Source: Asparagopsis taxiformis (taxonomy: Eukaryota; Rhodophyta; Florideophyceae; Bonnemaisoniales; Bonnemaisoniaceae). From it: a stretch of 64,000 bases of DNA. The notes under the pieces were generated by a model. The model was given only the letters and a program-made list of their open reading frames with translations. It searched no databases and was not told where the DNA came from. This document shows, piece by piece, positions 32,737 through 41,954 of this stretch (within the stretch, counting starts at the first letter, position 1; the number at the start of each line of letters is the position of its first letter). The stretch covers positions 1 through 64,000 of the forward strand of contig JALQPE010002015.1 of assembly GCA_030407315.1 (NCBI GenBank). The letters run 5' to 3'. The position numbers and the translations under genes were made by a program.

Positions 32737-34845
32737 ATGCAGTCTTTTAAAAATTGGTGGCTGGCTTGCGAGCGCGAGCACCGTTTCATCGCGCGCAGTC
32801 GCCGCATCAATGAGTCGAGCATGCGTAAAATGGAGGACAGACTAGGCGGTGATCAACTACGCGCGAAAGGAATTCGGCATGCTTCTAGTGATGGTTCGAC
32901 GATGGAGTATCAATCGGATGAAATCAATTCTAATATGTTCTCCGTCATGGGGCGTCGCCTTCTCGTCACCAAAATCATCGAGACCTCGTGTCTCGGCTAT
33001 CTGATTATGAAGACGTTGCAGAAAGTTTATTCAGGATGGTTGACGGTGCTTCTCCTGTATTGTTTCCTTCTCCCTGCGTTTTCGATGTACATGGCGTTGC
33101 AATCCGCCCGCGAAATTACAGAGCTTATGGACATGTTGAAATGCTACACATACGACATGAGACGGGGCTGTGATTCACAGGTAGGCCTCTTCGTGCCTGT
33201 TGATATGCTCAGTATTCCCGGACTTGATCAACTTACGCGGGCCATGTACGTGTTGGATCATTTGTCGTACTGCTACATCGCGCCTGTGACGGCGCTGTAC
33301 TGCACTTATCTGACGGCGAGGGCGAAGGAAATCATCAAAATGAGCATGGAACCTCCAATACCGATGCTGAATCGAGGGATGATAGAGTCGTGTCTCCCGC
33401 AGGGTATCACTGTGGACAATCGAGGCGTCGAGATTGCGCTCCCCATGTGGTATATGCTGTGGCATTTTGTGCCGACAGCCAGTTCGGCGTGTGTTACCGC
33501 TAAAGGAGTCCGAGTCAGGGCAGTTGGAAATGGCGTGCTGTATTACAGCCATGTTCGACAGACAATTGAAGAGGTTTACATGGCGACGAGGAAAGAAGCG
33601 GCTTTGGTATGCGATACTGGCAGAATTACCACGCATTTGTGCCTGGTGGCTGCCGAAATATGCGGGCAGTTTGCATGCGTCGGTCGAGTTGTTCGAGAGG
33701 ACTTGGCAATAAGTGATGAGAGTTTTCGTTGGAGATTACTGTTTGACGATCCGGTGAGTATGGACGTTGTGAGAGAAATTTTCCCGTTCATGACGTCGAG
33801 AATGGGCAAGGCGTACATTGGGAATCAAAAGGATTCGCAAGTTACCGATGCAAAATGGTACGAGATTTGCAGTGTAAAAACTGTAGGAATGTTTCATTTA
33901 GAAAGTGGAACAGTGCTATCATGCGTCAAATCGTTTCTCTGGGACAGCCAAGGACCGGGACCTTCGTACATCGGCGATGATAGCGCGCTAGAAAGGATGA
34001 ATGATTGGTGTCAGAAAGGGGTTGCACGTATTTTTTACTGCCGGGATGTCAATGAAGCGAGCCAGCTGAACTGGCGTATCGAGAAGAGAAGAATGATTAA
34101 TTTCTTGAAGAAGGAGGATGTCCATTGGGGTAAGGACGCGAATCTGAAAATGATCTATTCTGAAGCTGTGAAAGGCACAGATGTGATAACAGCATTGCTG
34201 ATGTCTGAGATTAACCAAGTGTTGTACGGGAATAGAATTTTGCGAGCGGGAAATCAGAGACTGATACTGAATGAACGACGACTAGCGTTACTACGGGAAT
34301 ATAGTGAGGTACTCGTTACGTTCAACATACGTATACCATTCCTGAGTACCGGAGCTCAGAGGGGCAACCGAAACAGAGAGGCTACGAAAACGTATTTAAA
34401 CTCGATTCAGCAAGTCGAGGAGGGCATGATGGCGGCGGGATCGCAGGCAATTCGGGTGCTATGCTATCGATGGATCCTGAACGGAATGTCGAACGTGAAG
34501 GTGACGGGGGATTATAGTCGATTTTTCGCGCCGGAAGCGGAGTGTAGAAGCGAGGAAGTGCAGCGCGAGATCGACGTGAACATGCCGAACGAGGTGCGAA
34601 ATTTGAAGTTTCTGCCGCTGGTGTGGAAGTGGGGCACGGTTCGAGTGGAGAATGGAGATTCGATTGAGGGTTGCGACCAGCGCGACTTGACGATTGTGGA
34701 GAAGAATGGATATTTGAAACAGATTGATATGGAAGGGAGTAGGGTGGATGAGAGGGGCAATCAGGAGTGGAATTGCAGGTCTTTGGCGAGGGAAGATGTG
34801 ATTGAAAGTTGGGGATTGAAAGGTGGGCGACTTGCCATTCGCTGA
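32737..34845 (+). CDS. Hypothetical 702-aa membrane protein
   Basis: A long single-exon frame. I use ATG 32737 (MQSFKNWWLACERE); the frame is open 30 codons further up, but those residues look untranslated. Hydrophobic segments suggest membrane passes near residues 115-140 (WLTVLLLYCFLLPAFSMYMA) and 190-215 (CYIAPVTALYCTYLTA). A second less hydrophobic stretch follows around 255-275. The remaining ~400 residues look cytosolic, with paired Trp and a basic stretch. I recognise no family. Its length and clean frame make it a real gene, probably lineage-specific. It is the first gene of the dense island. Confidence 0.7.
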   Translation: MQSFKNWWLACEREHRFIARSRRINESSMRKMEDRLGGDQLRAKGIRHASSDGSTMEYQSDEINSNMFSVMGRRLLVTKIIETSCLGYLIMKTLQKVYSGWLTVLLLYCFLLPAFSMYMALQSAREITELMDMLKCYTYDMRRGCDSQVGLFVPVDMLSIPGLDQLTRAMYVLDHLSYCYIAPVTALYCTYLTARAKEIIKMSMEPPIPMLNRGMIESCLPQGITVDNRGVEIALPMWYMLWHFVPTASSACVTAKGVRVRAVGNGVLYYSHVRQTIEEVYMATRKEAALVCDTGRITTHLCLVAAEICGQFACVGRVVREDLAISDESFRWRLLFDDPVSMDVVREIFPFMTSRMGKAYIGNQKDSQVTDAKWYEICSVKTVGMFHLESGTVLSCVKSFLWDSQGPGPSYIGDDSALERMNDWCQKGVARIFYCRDVNEASQLNWRIEKRRMINFLKKEDVHWGKDANLKMIYSEAVKGTDVITALLMSEINQVLYGNRILRAGNQRLILNERRLALLREYSEVLVTFNIRIPFLSTGAQRGNRNREATKTYLNSIQQVEEGMMAAGSQAIRVLCYRWILNGMSNVKVTGDYSRFFAPEAECRSEEVQREIDVNMPNEVRNLKFLPLVWKWGTVRVENGDSIEGCDQRDLTIVEKNGYLKQIDMEGSRVDERGNQEWNCRSLAREDVIESWGLKGGRLAIR

Positions 34846-35219
34846 TGGTGATACTATTAAATGAGAGTAGTGATGTCGAGAGTGTGTGTCGGTAGGAATC
34901 GTGGCATTAGATACGTACGCAGTTTGTCTTGTGCATCGTGTTGGCGGTGGGCAAATTTACGCCATATTTCACTTTGTGAATTGATGGTAACCACCAACGG
35001 TTGGCTGCCTAGTTGACGCCATTTTTCGAACGTTGGTTAGCTCGATTGTTGATGATGACAATGGAAGAGAGGTGAGCGCACTGTTCTCGTCATGCACGTT
35101 GTCACGCACCAATTACTCGCGGATAGTCTAGTTCATGTGGTGGAGTGAACGCAATGGATACTACATTATTTGTGTCAATAAATACCATCAGAGTAGTCGC
35201 AGCCATCACAAGCCTATTC
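34846..35219. other. Intergenic region before the tRNA-like gene
   Basis: 374 bp of mixed composition. Nothing specific is seen apart from AT-rich sequence just upstream of the tRNA-like gene, where Pol III genes often have their upstream elements. Confidence 0.3.
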
Positions 35220-35301
35220 GTTCGTGTCGTATAATGGTTAAGATGCCGCTGTATATTTCGCTGTCACCGAAGAGATCCGGGTTCAATTCCCGGCACGAGC
35301 T
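35220..35301 (+). tRNA. tRNA-Asp(GUC)-like gene with an 8-nt insertion
   Basis: Acceptor GTTCGTG pairs with CACGAGC (one G-T). The D arm is GTAT/ATGC with loop AATGGTTAAG. The anticodon stem TTTCG/CGAAG has loop CTGTCAC, anticodon GTC. The T arm is CCGGG/CCCGG with loop TTCAATT, and the discriminator is T. A run of five T at 35310 could end Pol III transcription. Between the D arm and the anticodon arm there are nine nucleotides (CGCTGTATA) where one is normal, and CGCTGT is repeated on either side of ATATTT. The extra bases may be a tiny non-canonical intron, or the copy may be a pseudogene or the head of a tRNA-derived SINE. CCA is not encoded. Confidence 0.6.
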
Positions 35302-36085
35302 GGCTAAAATTTTTGATCCGAGTGACCCGACGTGACATTGGGACCAAACATCAGTGCTCACCCCCGGGCTGAGGGAGATAAAATTTTTGAGCACCCGATG
35401 TCAGGAGATGAAAATAACGGAAAACAACGCCCTCCACAAAGCGTACCCTCGACTGTCAATTACAGAGCACGTAATTGCGCTCAAGTATCGATATAAACTT
35501 GCTCTGGATGCAACGTCTAAGCCAAGTGCGTCAAGAGCTTGACTCATTCCTACAGTCACAAACTCTGCACGAGTTTCAAGTGGTGTTTTCATCACGCGTA
35601 TATGCGGACGAGTGTGTCCATTGTCGAAGGGAAGTGTAACAGAAACTGTATTCTCGGTAGAGCGACGAAAATCGACAATGATGGACCGTCATTGTAAGCA
35701 GTCCAATGCATCCAACAATCATACACGACACTTGAATGTGCGGCCGACAAGCTGGCAATAGGCAACGACAGTCTGTCCAAATCGCGCAATTGGAAACACC
35801 AACAACTAATTAGTGGCGCGATGCAACGGGCCAATCAGCGTGCACAAGGAACAAATGAAACGACATGTTAGATGCGACAAACGGCCAGACATAAGCCACG
35901 TACCCCTGTGCCGTGCGCAAACGCCAAATCGGGTCACACTACTGTAACCGCCCTCTTCATCCGCACCAATCCATCCATCCACCCGCGCTGCTGCCAGCAA
36001 CACGACATCAGTCAAACCAATCCACTCGACCGACCAGACCGACAGCCCACCCGTCTGCCCGCGTCGCATCGCATCGCATCGCACC
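35302..36085. other. Intergenic region after the tRNA-like gene
   Basis: The string AAAATTTTTGA occurs at about 35307 and again near 35380. GTGCTCA and TGAGCAC form a short inverted repeat around it (about 35353-35395), which would fit a SINE-like body. The rest is promoter-side sequence of the next gene, ending in CATCGCATCGCATCGCA just before ATG 36086. Confidence 0.35.
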
Positions 36086-37063
36086 ATGGTCTTCCGCTGG
36101 CTCTTCGGCACCTCCGACACAAAAGACTCCACCGACCTGGAGGACGAGTATGTCACAGTCGACGACCGTCTCGGCCCCAATGATTCGTCGCCAATAGTCG
36201 ACGACGAAATGGCCGCTTCCAGCTCCAAACGCGACTCGCTCAAAGTGCCATTGACCGCCATACCCTCCTTCATGGTCGACGACCGTCCGGAACTCAAGCT
36301 CTCCGAATACGACATGTCGCTGGGCAATTTCGCGCGCAACGTGCTCGCGCTCACACACAACGCCGTGCGTCTCGAAATGGCCGACATGTGGGGCGACATT
36401 CTCCCGAGTCTTCAGTCGCGCTGCGAGGAGGGCGTCCCCAACACCCTCACCCCGTCCGACGCGCACGACATCCGCGACTGGTGGTCCGGCTTTGCGCGCT
36501 TCGCCCTCACCGCGAGTCTGGTGGACGATATGGTCACCAAGCGCGCCTTTGAGGACGTGTATGTCGGCTTTGAAAAGGAGACCAAGGCGATTGAAAAGCT
36601 CTTTCGTAAGGTGCAGGAGAAGAATAATGTCTATTTGGAAATGGCCGTGCGGAAGATGGCAAAGGCGGTCACTGCTTTTGAGGGCGATATTTCTGTCGCT
36701 GGCTTTACGCAGTTGGTCAAGGCGTGGCAGTTGTTGGCGAGTATGCTCGCCGATATTTATGCAGAGTCGGAACAGTTGGTCGAGAATATCGATCGCTGGG
36801 CGAGGGACCCGTTCGAGTATAAGGAATTGGAAAAGGCAGCGGCCAAGATTTTTACGAATAAGAAGAGATGGGGCGAGGACGATGCAAAGAGAGGTGAGAT
36901 GATTGTGATCCTGTGTCGGTGGGTCGGTACCGAGGAGTTGATGCGAGAATGGATGTTTCGTAACTTGTCCAAGAAGGAGTTGAAGAGTATTGATAGGTGG
37001 ATGGACGATTATCGCGATCGACGATTGGCGATCATTGATCGTTTTCATCAGAAGAAGGTGTAG
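36086..37063 (+). CDS. Hypothetical 325-aa acidic helical protein
   Basis: It starts MVFRWLFG and has an acidic low-complexity N-terminus (residues 10-65). The rest is mostly predicted helix with regular hydrophobic spacing, for example VYLEMAVRKMAKAVTAFE and FTQLVKAWQLLASMLADIYA. No signal peptide or membrane segment is present. I do not recognise the family. GC-rich codon use matches the neighbours. A 346-aa frame on the opposite strand is a shadow. Confidence 0.75.
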   Translation: MVFRWLFGTSDTKDSTDLEDEYVTVDDRLGPNDSSPIVDDEMAASSSKRDSLKVPLTAIPSFMVDDRPELKLSEYDMSLGNFARNVLALTHNAVRLEMADMWGDILPSLQSRCEEGVPNTLTPSDAHDIRDWWSGFARFALTASLVDDMVTKRAFEDVYVGFEKETKAIEKLFRKVQEKNNVYLEMAVRKMAKAVTAFEGDISVAGFTQLVKAWQLLASMLADIYAESEQLVENIDRWARDPFEYKELEKAAAKIFTNKKRWGEDDAKRGEMIVILCRWVGTEELMREWMFRNLSKKELKSIDRWMDDYRDRRLAIIDRFHQKKV

Positions 37064-37227
37064 TTGTTAGTTGCTTCGTTATTGTTAAATTGTTTGCCAA
37101 GTCCAACACAAGTTTAAACGTGAAATTGCATCACAAAATTCCAAAATATTCCATCCACAACATTGATTCAACCATCCACCCATTCCTTCCCACTCTCTCA
37201 TTCACTCACTCGCAACCTCGCGTCTTC

Positions 37228-38673
37228 ATGCCATCAACGTGTGCAACCATGTCCTTCCTGCCCTCCTTCAAGTCGACATTTTCCTCGCTCGCCGACGCGA
37301 CCCAACGCAAGCCGACGCCGCACGCGGAGGACTCATCCCTCGCCGCGACATCGGGCACCGCCGCCGCGAGTATGTACGACGCGACGACGACCAGTGGCGC
37401 CGCGCCGCCATCGCCCAAACGACCGAGCATCCCGCCACTACCGCTCGAGCTTCTCCCGGACGTAGCGCCGGCATTCGGTTTTGACACGCGTCCGCGTTTA
37501 AAATCGCGTCGCAACATCCCACCGCTACCGCTAGAAATGCTCTCGGACGACGCGGCGCCATTCGTCGCGCTCGAATGTCGTCGTTCCCCGGCCGCCTCCG
37601 TGCACGCCGGCGCATACAAGCGTCCGCGTTCGACGCCGCGCGCCTCCGTGTCCGGCGGCAGCTATGTGCGTGCCAGCTGCGAACGTCGCACCAGTCATTC
37701 CGCAGCGCAACATGACTCGACCGAACGCGCGACGATGCACGGCCGCTCCACGACAACGCTCACCTGCATGCCGACATACGCGTCTGCGAGAAGACGCGAG
37801 CCCGAACGTCCCGCCCCGACCGTCACCTCTGCGTCTCCGCGATGTACGCCCAGTGGCCGCACGTCGCGCTGCGCGCAGCTGGTCACGTTTGTTACGCCTA
37901 GTTTGTCGCATCGGAGCGCTGGGAGTCGTATGCTGCCCGCGCATGTCGCGCTGCTGCAGGACGATGGTGATATCGTGGATGAGAGCGCGTATCGTACCGT
38001 GGATGTTTTGAGTAGTCCGATGAAACGATCGCTCTATTCTGGTGGGACGCCGAGATTGCGCACTGGAAATGCACTGACGCTATCGCGTGGACCCACCGAG
38101 TCGGATATGTCGCATTTTCTGCGCAGAGAACGCGCAGAGGGCTTTGTGGATGGCACGGATCGGGTCGCGCTGGGTGAGGAGGAGCGGAGGGAAACGGGTA
38201 GCGAGAGGAGCGGCGGGAAGGAGGAGGTCGTCGTTGTGATGCAGGGTAATGAACCGTGGAGACAGCAGCCGCGGCCGAAACGTGAGGAGAGCGATCGTGT
38301 CGTGGAGGATAGAGATGCTGAGTGTGTGCAATGTCCGCATTGTCCGAAAAAGTTGCTCAATCAAGTGACGTTGCAGAATCATGTGCGTGTGGTGCACGAT
38401 CATAGTGGGAGTTTTGAATGTCCGCAATGTGGACTCAAGTTTATGTGGAGGAGTACGTTGCGGAATCATGTGCGTTTGGTGCACGAGAAGCAGCGTCCGT
38501 ATGCGTGCGAAGATTGCGGCAAAGCGTTTCGATGGAAGAGTCATTTACGTGAGCACTTTTCTGTGGTGCATAAAGGGGAGAAGCCGTTTAAATGCGCCAA
38601 ATGTGGCAAGGCGTTTGGTAGGAAGAATAACATGCAGAAACATATGCGCAAACATGCCGATGGCAATTTGTGA
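37228..38673 (+). CDS. C2H2 zinc-finger protein, four fingers
   Basis: 481 aa from ATG 37228; ATG 37249 (MSFLPSFKSTF) is equally possible. The N-terminal ~350 residues are Ser/Pro/Arg-rich, with a short repeated motif PPLPLELL / PPLPLEML. The last ~115 residues hold four consecutive C2H2 fingers (CPHCPKKL, CPQCGLKF, CEDCGKAF and CAKCGKAF at their starts). They are joined by the usual EKPFKC-type linkers and end at HMRKH. This arrangement is typical of a sequence-specific nuclear transcription factor; its targets are unknown. A basic and acidic middle (about 290-345) may be regulatory. Confidence 0.85.
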   Translation: MPSTCATMSFLPSFKSTFSSLADATQRKPTPHAEDSSLAATSGTAAASMYDATTTSGAAPPSPKRPSIPPLPLELLPDVAPAFGFDTRPRLKSRRNIPPLPLEMLSDDAAPFVALECRRSPAASVHAGAYKRPRSTPRASVSGGSYVRASCERRTSHSAAQHDSTERATMHGRSTTTLTCMPTYASARRREPERPAPTVTSASPRCTPSGRTSRCAQLVTFVTPSLSHRSAGSRMLPAHVALLQDDGDIVDESAYRTVDVLSSPMKRSLYSGGTPRLRTGNALTLSRGPTESDMSHFLRRERAEGFVDGTDRVALGEEERRETGSERSGGKEEVVVVMQGNEPWRQQPRPKREESDRVVEDRDAECVQCPHCPKKLLNQVTLQNHVRVVHDHSGSFECPQCGLKFMWRSTLRNHVRLVHEKQRPYACEDCGKAFRWKSHLREHFSVVHKGEKPFKCAKCGKAFGRKNNMQKHMRKHADGNL

Positions 38674-38847
38674 CTTTGCGTAAATCATCACACACATCCA
38701 TCCAATCATATTTTCCCTTGAATGCAAATTCTTCTTCAACCGACCGACACCAACTCCAAGCTGACAATCTCGCCGACTCTTCATCAACGCCACCATGTCC
38801 CTCCTCTGCTCCCGCTCCCCCCATCCACATCCTCGTTCCCATCCACC

Positions 38848-41829
38848 ATGACTTCCAACAACTACACCGGCTATGTCCCCCAAACCGCCGACCATTTTCC
38901 GCCTCAACTCCCATCCACCAAAACAACTTGTCATCTCGATGTCGCCCATCTCAGCAAGCCCGTCCTCCTCATCCTCCTCCCCGCCACCCTCCTCTTCCTC
39001 TTCCTCGCGACAACAATCGGCCTCAATCTCGACTGTCGTCTCGCTCTCTGCAACAAACTCGATCGCTCCACAACCCTCCCATCCGTCTATCTCTACCACG
39101 TCTACGACTTTCTCGCCCCGCTCCCAGCCGTCTGGACCTGCATGACCGTCGCACTTTCCGCCTTTCTCATCGCCCTCCTCATGTATCTCTACCAGGCGCG
39201 TCAACCCATCCCCGACCATCCCATCCTCCATCTAATCGCATCGCTGCGCACCGCCGCCCACACATTCCACCTCCACCAATTGCCGCTCCTTCTCCCGCTC
39301 CTATCCGTCCTGCTCCTCGTCGGCTTTGCCTCCAGCTGGCGCGCCGCGCTCGCCTTTCTCATCGGTCTCCTCTCCGCCCATCTCGCCCATCTCGCATGCA
39401 CCCTCATCGCGACCCGACTCACGTCGCGCATCCTCGCCAAATTGCAGCCGCGCGCCTACCGATTCGCGATGCGCACCTCGGCGATCATCGCGCTCTCGAC
39501 CACAAGCATCACGCTGATCGCCCTCGCCGCCACCTATCTCGTGCTCCGCGATGTGCGCGCCCTCCCCGCCTTTGTCCTCGGCGTCTGTCTCGTCGCCATG
39601 CTCGCCCGTCAGACAGGCGGCTGTTTCGCCGCCGCCGCTTCGCAGGCAAACGCCGCGTTGCTCATGCGTGCGACGACCGCGCATACCGCGTCGGCGACCC
39701 CGTTTCCCAATGCGTACGGGCTCCATCCCGCCGTGGTCGCCCAGCTTCTAGGCGTGCATCTGGCGTCTGTGGCAGCAGTGACCCCCGATTTACTCGCGGC
39801 GCTGGCAGCCGCCGTCGTAGCTGCAGCGCTTTCGGCTGCTTCGTTGCCGTATTTTTACGCGTCGAGATATGCGCTCTGCGTGTTCAATCATCTCGATTTG
39901 GATAGCACCTGTGCCGCCTTCCGTGCACCGACAGTCAAGCAGTCGTTGGCGGCCAGTCTGTGTCGGAGAGATGGTTTTCATGAGCAATACCCGTTGCTGG
40001 GCATGTGGGAATCCAATTCGGCTTTTGTCGCATTGCCGTTTATTGTGGCGGTCGTCGGTTTGATGGCGACGGTTGTTAGTTTATTGCTGTATTACGTGCC
40101 GAAGAGTGGAAGACTGGCGGATGACGAGCGCGAACAGGACCACGATGGCGTTGTGTCATCGTTGAAACGAGCAATGGTCGCGCATGTTGTTGTTGCTGCT
40201 GTGATTGCGATTGCGGCGTGTGCCGCAGTTTGTTGGGGCATGTTTGGCAGCAATTCCGACTTTTACAAAGCGATTACGACGCAAGTTGAAAAGTTCAACC
40301 TGCCAGTATTGGACAACATGAATGTGAATCAGGTGTGCCGTCCAGCCGATCCGGAGGATGGACAGGGTCGCACGGAAATCCCGCTACTAACCATGTCGAT
40401 CGGACGCTACATGCCGTTTGATGCGTTTGGAAATGCATTTGCGCCGCCGCAAGAAACGGCAGCGAGACTGTTTGCATGCATAGTTGTGGGACTTGTCGGC
40501 GGCTTGATCATCGGTGCAGTCACAGTGTACAGCACTGTGTGCAAATATCGTCCCGGCCGACAGGTTGCGTCCGGCGCAGCGCTGGGCTCGGTCAACTCGC
40601 TGATGGACGCTTTCGGGATTGCATTGTATGGCAGCGCGATACCGCTGGGAATCGTTGTCGCGATTCTGGCGGGTGCGAACAAGCTGTTTGGTATCTACGG
40701 TGTCGGAATGAGCGCTGTGGGAATGACATGCATGGTTAGCATGATGATTGCTTTCGACGCGTTTGGGAGTGTAACTGAAACTGTTGACGGTATCGCGCAT
40801 GCTATCGGAATCAGCGGTGACTCTCATACTACGTACACGCTACTCGGACAAGTCGGACTCGCAGCGGTGTCCATGACCAAAGGGGTGACAAATGCATGTG
40901 CCATGCTGGCAGCGCATGCATTGTTGAACACAATCATCCAGGAGGCTGGTCTCGTGCCTGGCACTCGTCAACTGGGGGGTTCACTATTCGACTCGCCAGT
41001 ACGTCACATCAGCGATGTGGACACATTGAATCTACTGGACATCCTGGTTGTGATCGGCGCATTCATCGGACTCGCTCTACCCTTTCTACTGACCAATCTA
41101 TCGCTGAGCGCTGCGGCGCGCACTGCGGTGTCATTAACATTATGCATACGTCGGCAGCTACTCTACGCTCGTACACATCCGAGCGACGCGACAGAAACGG
41201 ACGCCAACACTGAAAACGTGCAAACATGCGCCAAAGAAAGCGCGATACACAGCATCACACCGATATTGACAGTCATCATGGCGCCGCTAATGATCGGATT
41301 TGGCCTCGGTCAACGCGCGCTGATCAGTCTAAGCACGAGTGTAATTCCGAGCGGATTCGTGCTGGCAACGAGTCTGACGATGTGTGGCTGCGCGCTACGT
41401 CTATCCAAGCAGAGCTGCGGGTTTGGACAGGGCGCCATTGCGGGGGTGTATGCATGCGCGGGACCGCTGCTCAACGTCGGGATCAAAGTGGTACCGGCGG
41501 TTGCGGCGCTGACGGCGTCGGTAATGGCGGTGGACGGGGCGCGCGCGTGGATCGGAGCGATTGTATTTGTGGCATGGCTAGTGGTTGTGACAGGGGTGCA
41601 TGCAAGATTGGACACGCGCGAAAACGCAATGTGGCGCGCGCTTGGCGACACGAATCGTGGACTGCGCGAGAGAACAGCGGGGGTGAATGGACGAAAGGTA
41701 TCGCCGTTCTTCGAACAAGGGCCGTCATTGGATCGGACGAGTATCCATCCGTGTAGCGAACTCGGCATTGCGCGAGTGGACATTGCGCACGACCATGCGT
41801 TGGTTGCTTTGGTTTGTGATGACGAATAG
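38848..41829 (+). CDS. H+-pyrophosphatase-like membrane protein, active site lost
   Basis: 993 aa with about 15-17 hydrophobic segments and the overall order of a membrane H+-PPase. Recognisable parts are the region around FLIGLLSAHLAHLACTLIAT, the stretch PGRQVASGAALGSVN followed by YGVGMSAVGM, GAFIGLALPFLLTNLSLSAA with RRQ after it, and a C-terminal ACAGPLLNVGIK. In H+-PPases the substrate pocket is built from conserved Asp-rich motifs (DVGADLVGK, DNVGDNVGD, DNAGGIAEM, a DTxGD-type motif). At those places this protein has SQANAALLMR, Ala/Val/Leu sequence, ETVDGIAHA and a deletion. It therefore should not hydrolyse pyrophosphate. A true enzyme presumably exists elsewhere. The start at 38848 (MTSNNYTGY) is preferred to 38722. 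It may be a structural or transport paralogue. Confidence 0.75.
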   Translation: MTSNNYTGYVPQTADHFPPQLPSTKTTCHLDVAHLSKPVLLILLPATLLFLFLATTIGLNLDCRLALCNKLDRSTTLPSVYLYHVYDFLAPLPAVWTCMTVALSAFLIALLMYLYQARQPIPDHPILHLIASLRTAAHTFHLHQLPLLLPLLSVLLLVGFASSWRAALAFLIGLLSAHLAHLACTLIATRLTSRILAKLQPRAYRFAMRTSAIIALSTTSITLIALAATYLVLRDVRALPAFVLGVCLVAMLARQTGGCFAAAASQANAALLMRATTAHTASATPFPNAYGLHPAVVAQLLGVHLASVAAVTPDLLAALAAAVVAAALSAASLPYFYASRYALCVFNHLDLDSTCAAFRAPTVKQSLAASLCRRDGFHEQYPLLGMWESNSAFVALPFIVAVVGLMATVVSLLLYYVPKSGRLADDEREQDHDGVVSSLKRAMVAHVVVAAVIAIAACAAVCWGMFGSNSDFYKAITTQVEKFNLPVLDNMNVNQVCRPADPEDGQGRTEIPLLTMSIGRYMPFDAFGNAFAPPQETAARLFACIVVGLVGGLIIGAVTVYSTVCKYRPGRQVASGAALGSVNSLMDAFGIALYGSAIPLGIVVAILAGANKLFGIYGVGMSAVGMTCMVSMMIAFDAFGSVTETVDGIAHAIGISGDSHTTYTLLGQVGLAAVSMTKGVTNACAMLAAHALLNTIIQEAGLVPGTRQLGGSLFDSPVRHISDVDTLNLLDILVVIGAFIGLALPFLLTNLSLSAAARTAVSLTLCIRRQLLYARTHPSDATETDANTENVQTCAKESAIHSITPILTVIMAPLMIGFGLGQRALISLSTSVIPSGFVLATSLTMCGCALRLSKQSCGFGQGAIAGVYACAGPLLNVGIKVVPAVAALTASVMAVDGARAWIGAIVFVAWLVVVTGVHARLDTRENAMWRALGDTNRGLRERTAGVNGRKVSPFFEQGPSLDRTSIHPCSELGIARVDIAHDHALVALVCDDE

Positions 41830-41954
41830 TGGTGTAATTTTGTAATTGATTAATTAAATGACAACAATGCCAATTGTCGTCCAGCAACGTTGTTCAGCAT
41901 CGCGTGTACGCAATGCGTTGCGTAATATGGCACACACAGAAAACGTGCTCGTTC

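Noticed and set aside
36008..37048. 346-aa frame opposite the 325-aa gene
   Set aside because: Antisense shadow with no motif. The plus-strand frame has a normal start, acidic N-terminus and helical body.
38670..39905. 411-aa Arg/Pro/Ser-rich frame overlapping the H+-PPase-like gene
   Set aside because: It is a +1/+2 shadow of a high-GC gene; composition is that of a shifted frame and the other frame has clear family motifs.
38848..41829. Calling this an active H+-pumping pyrophosphatase
   Set aside because: The Asp-rich motifs that bind Mg-pyrophosphate are absent at every aligned place.
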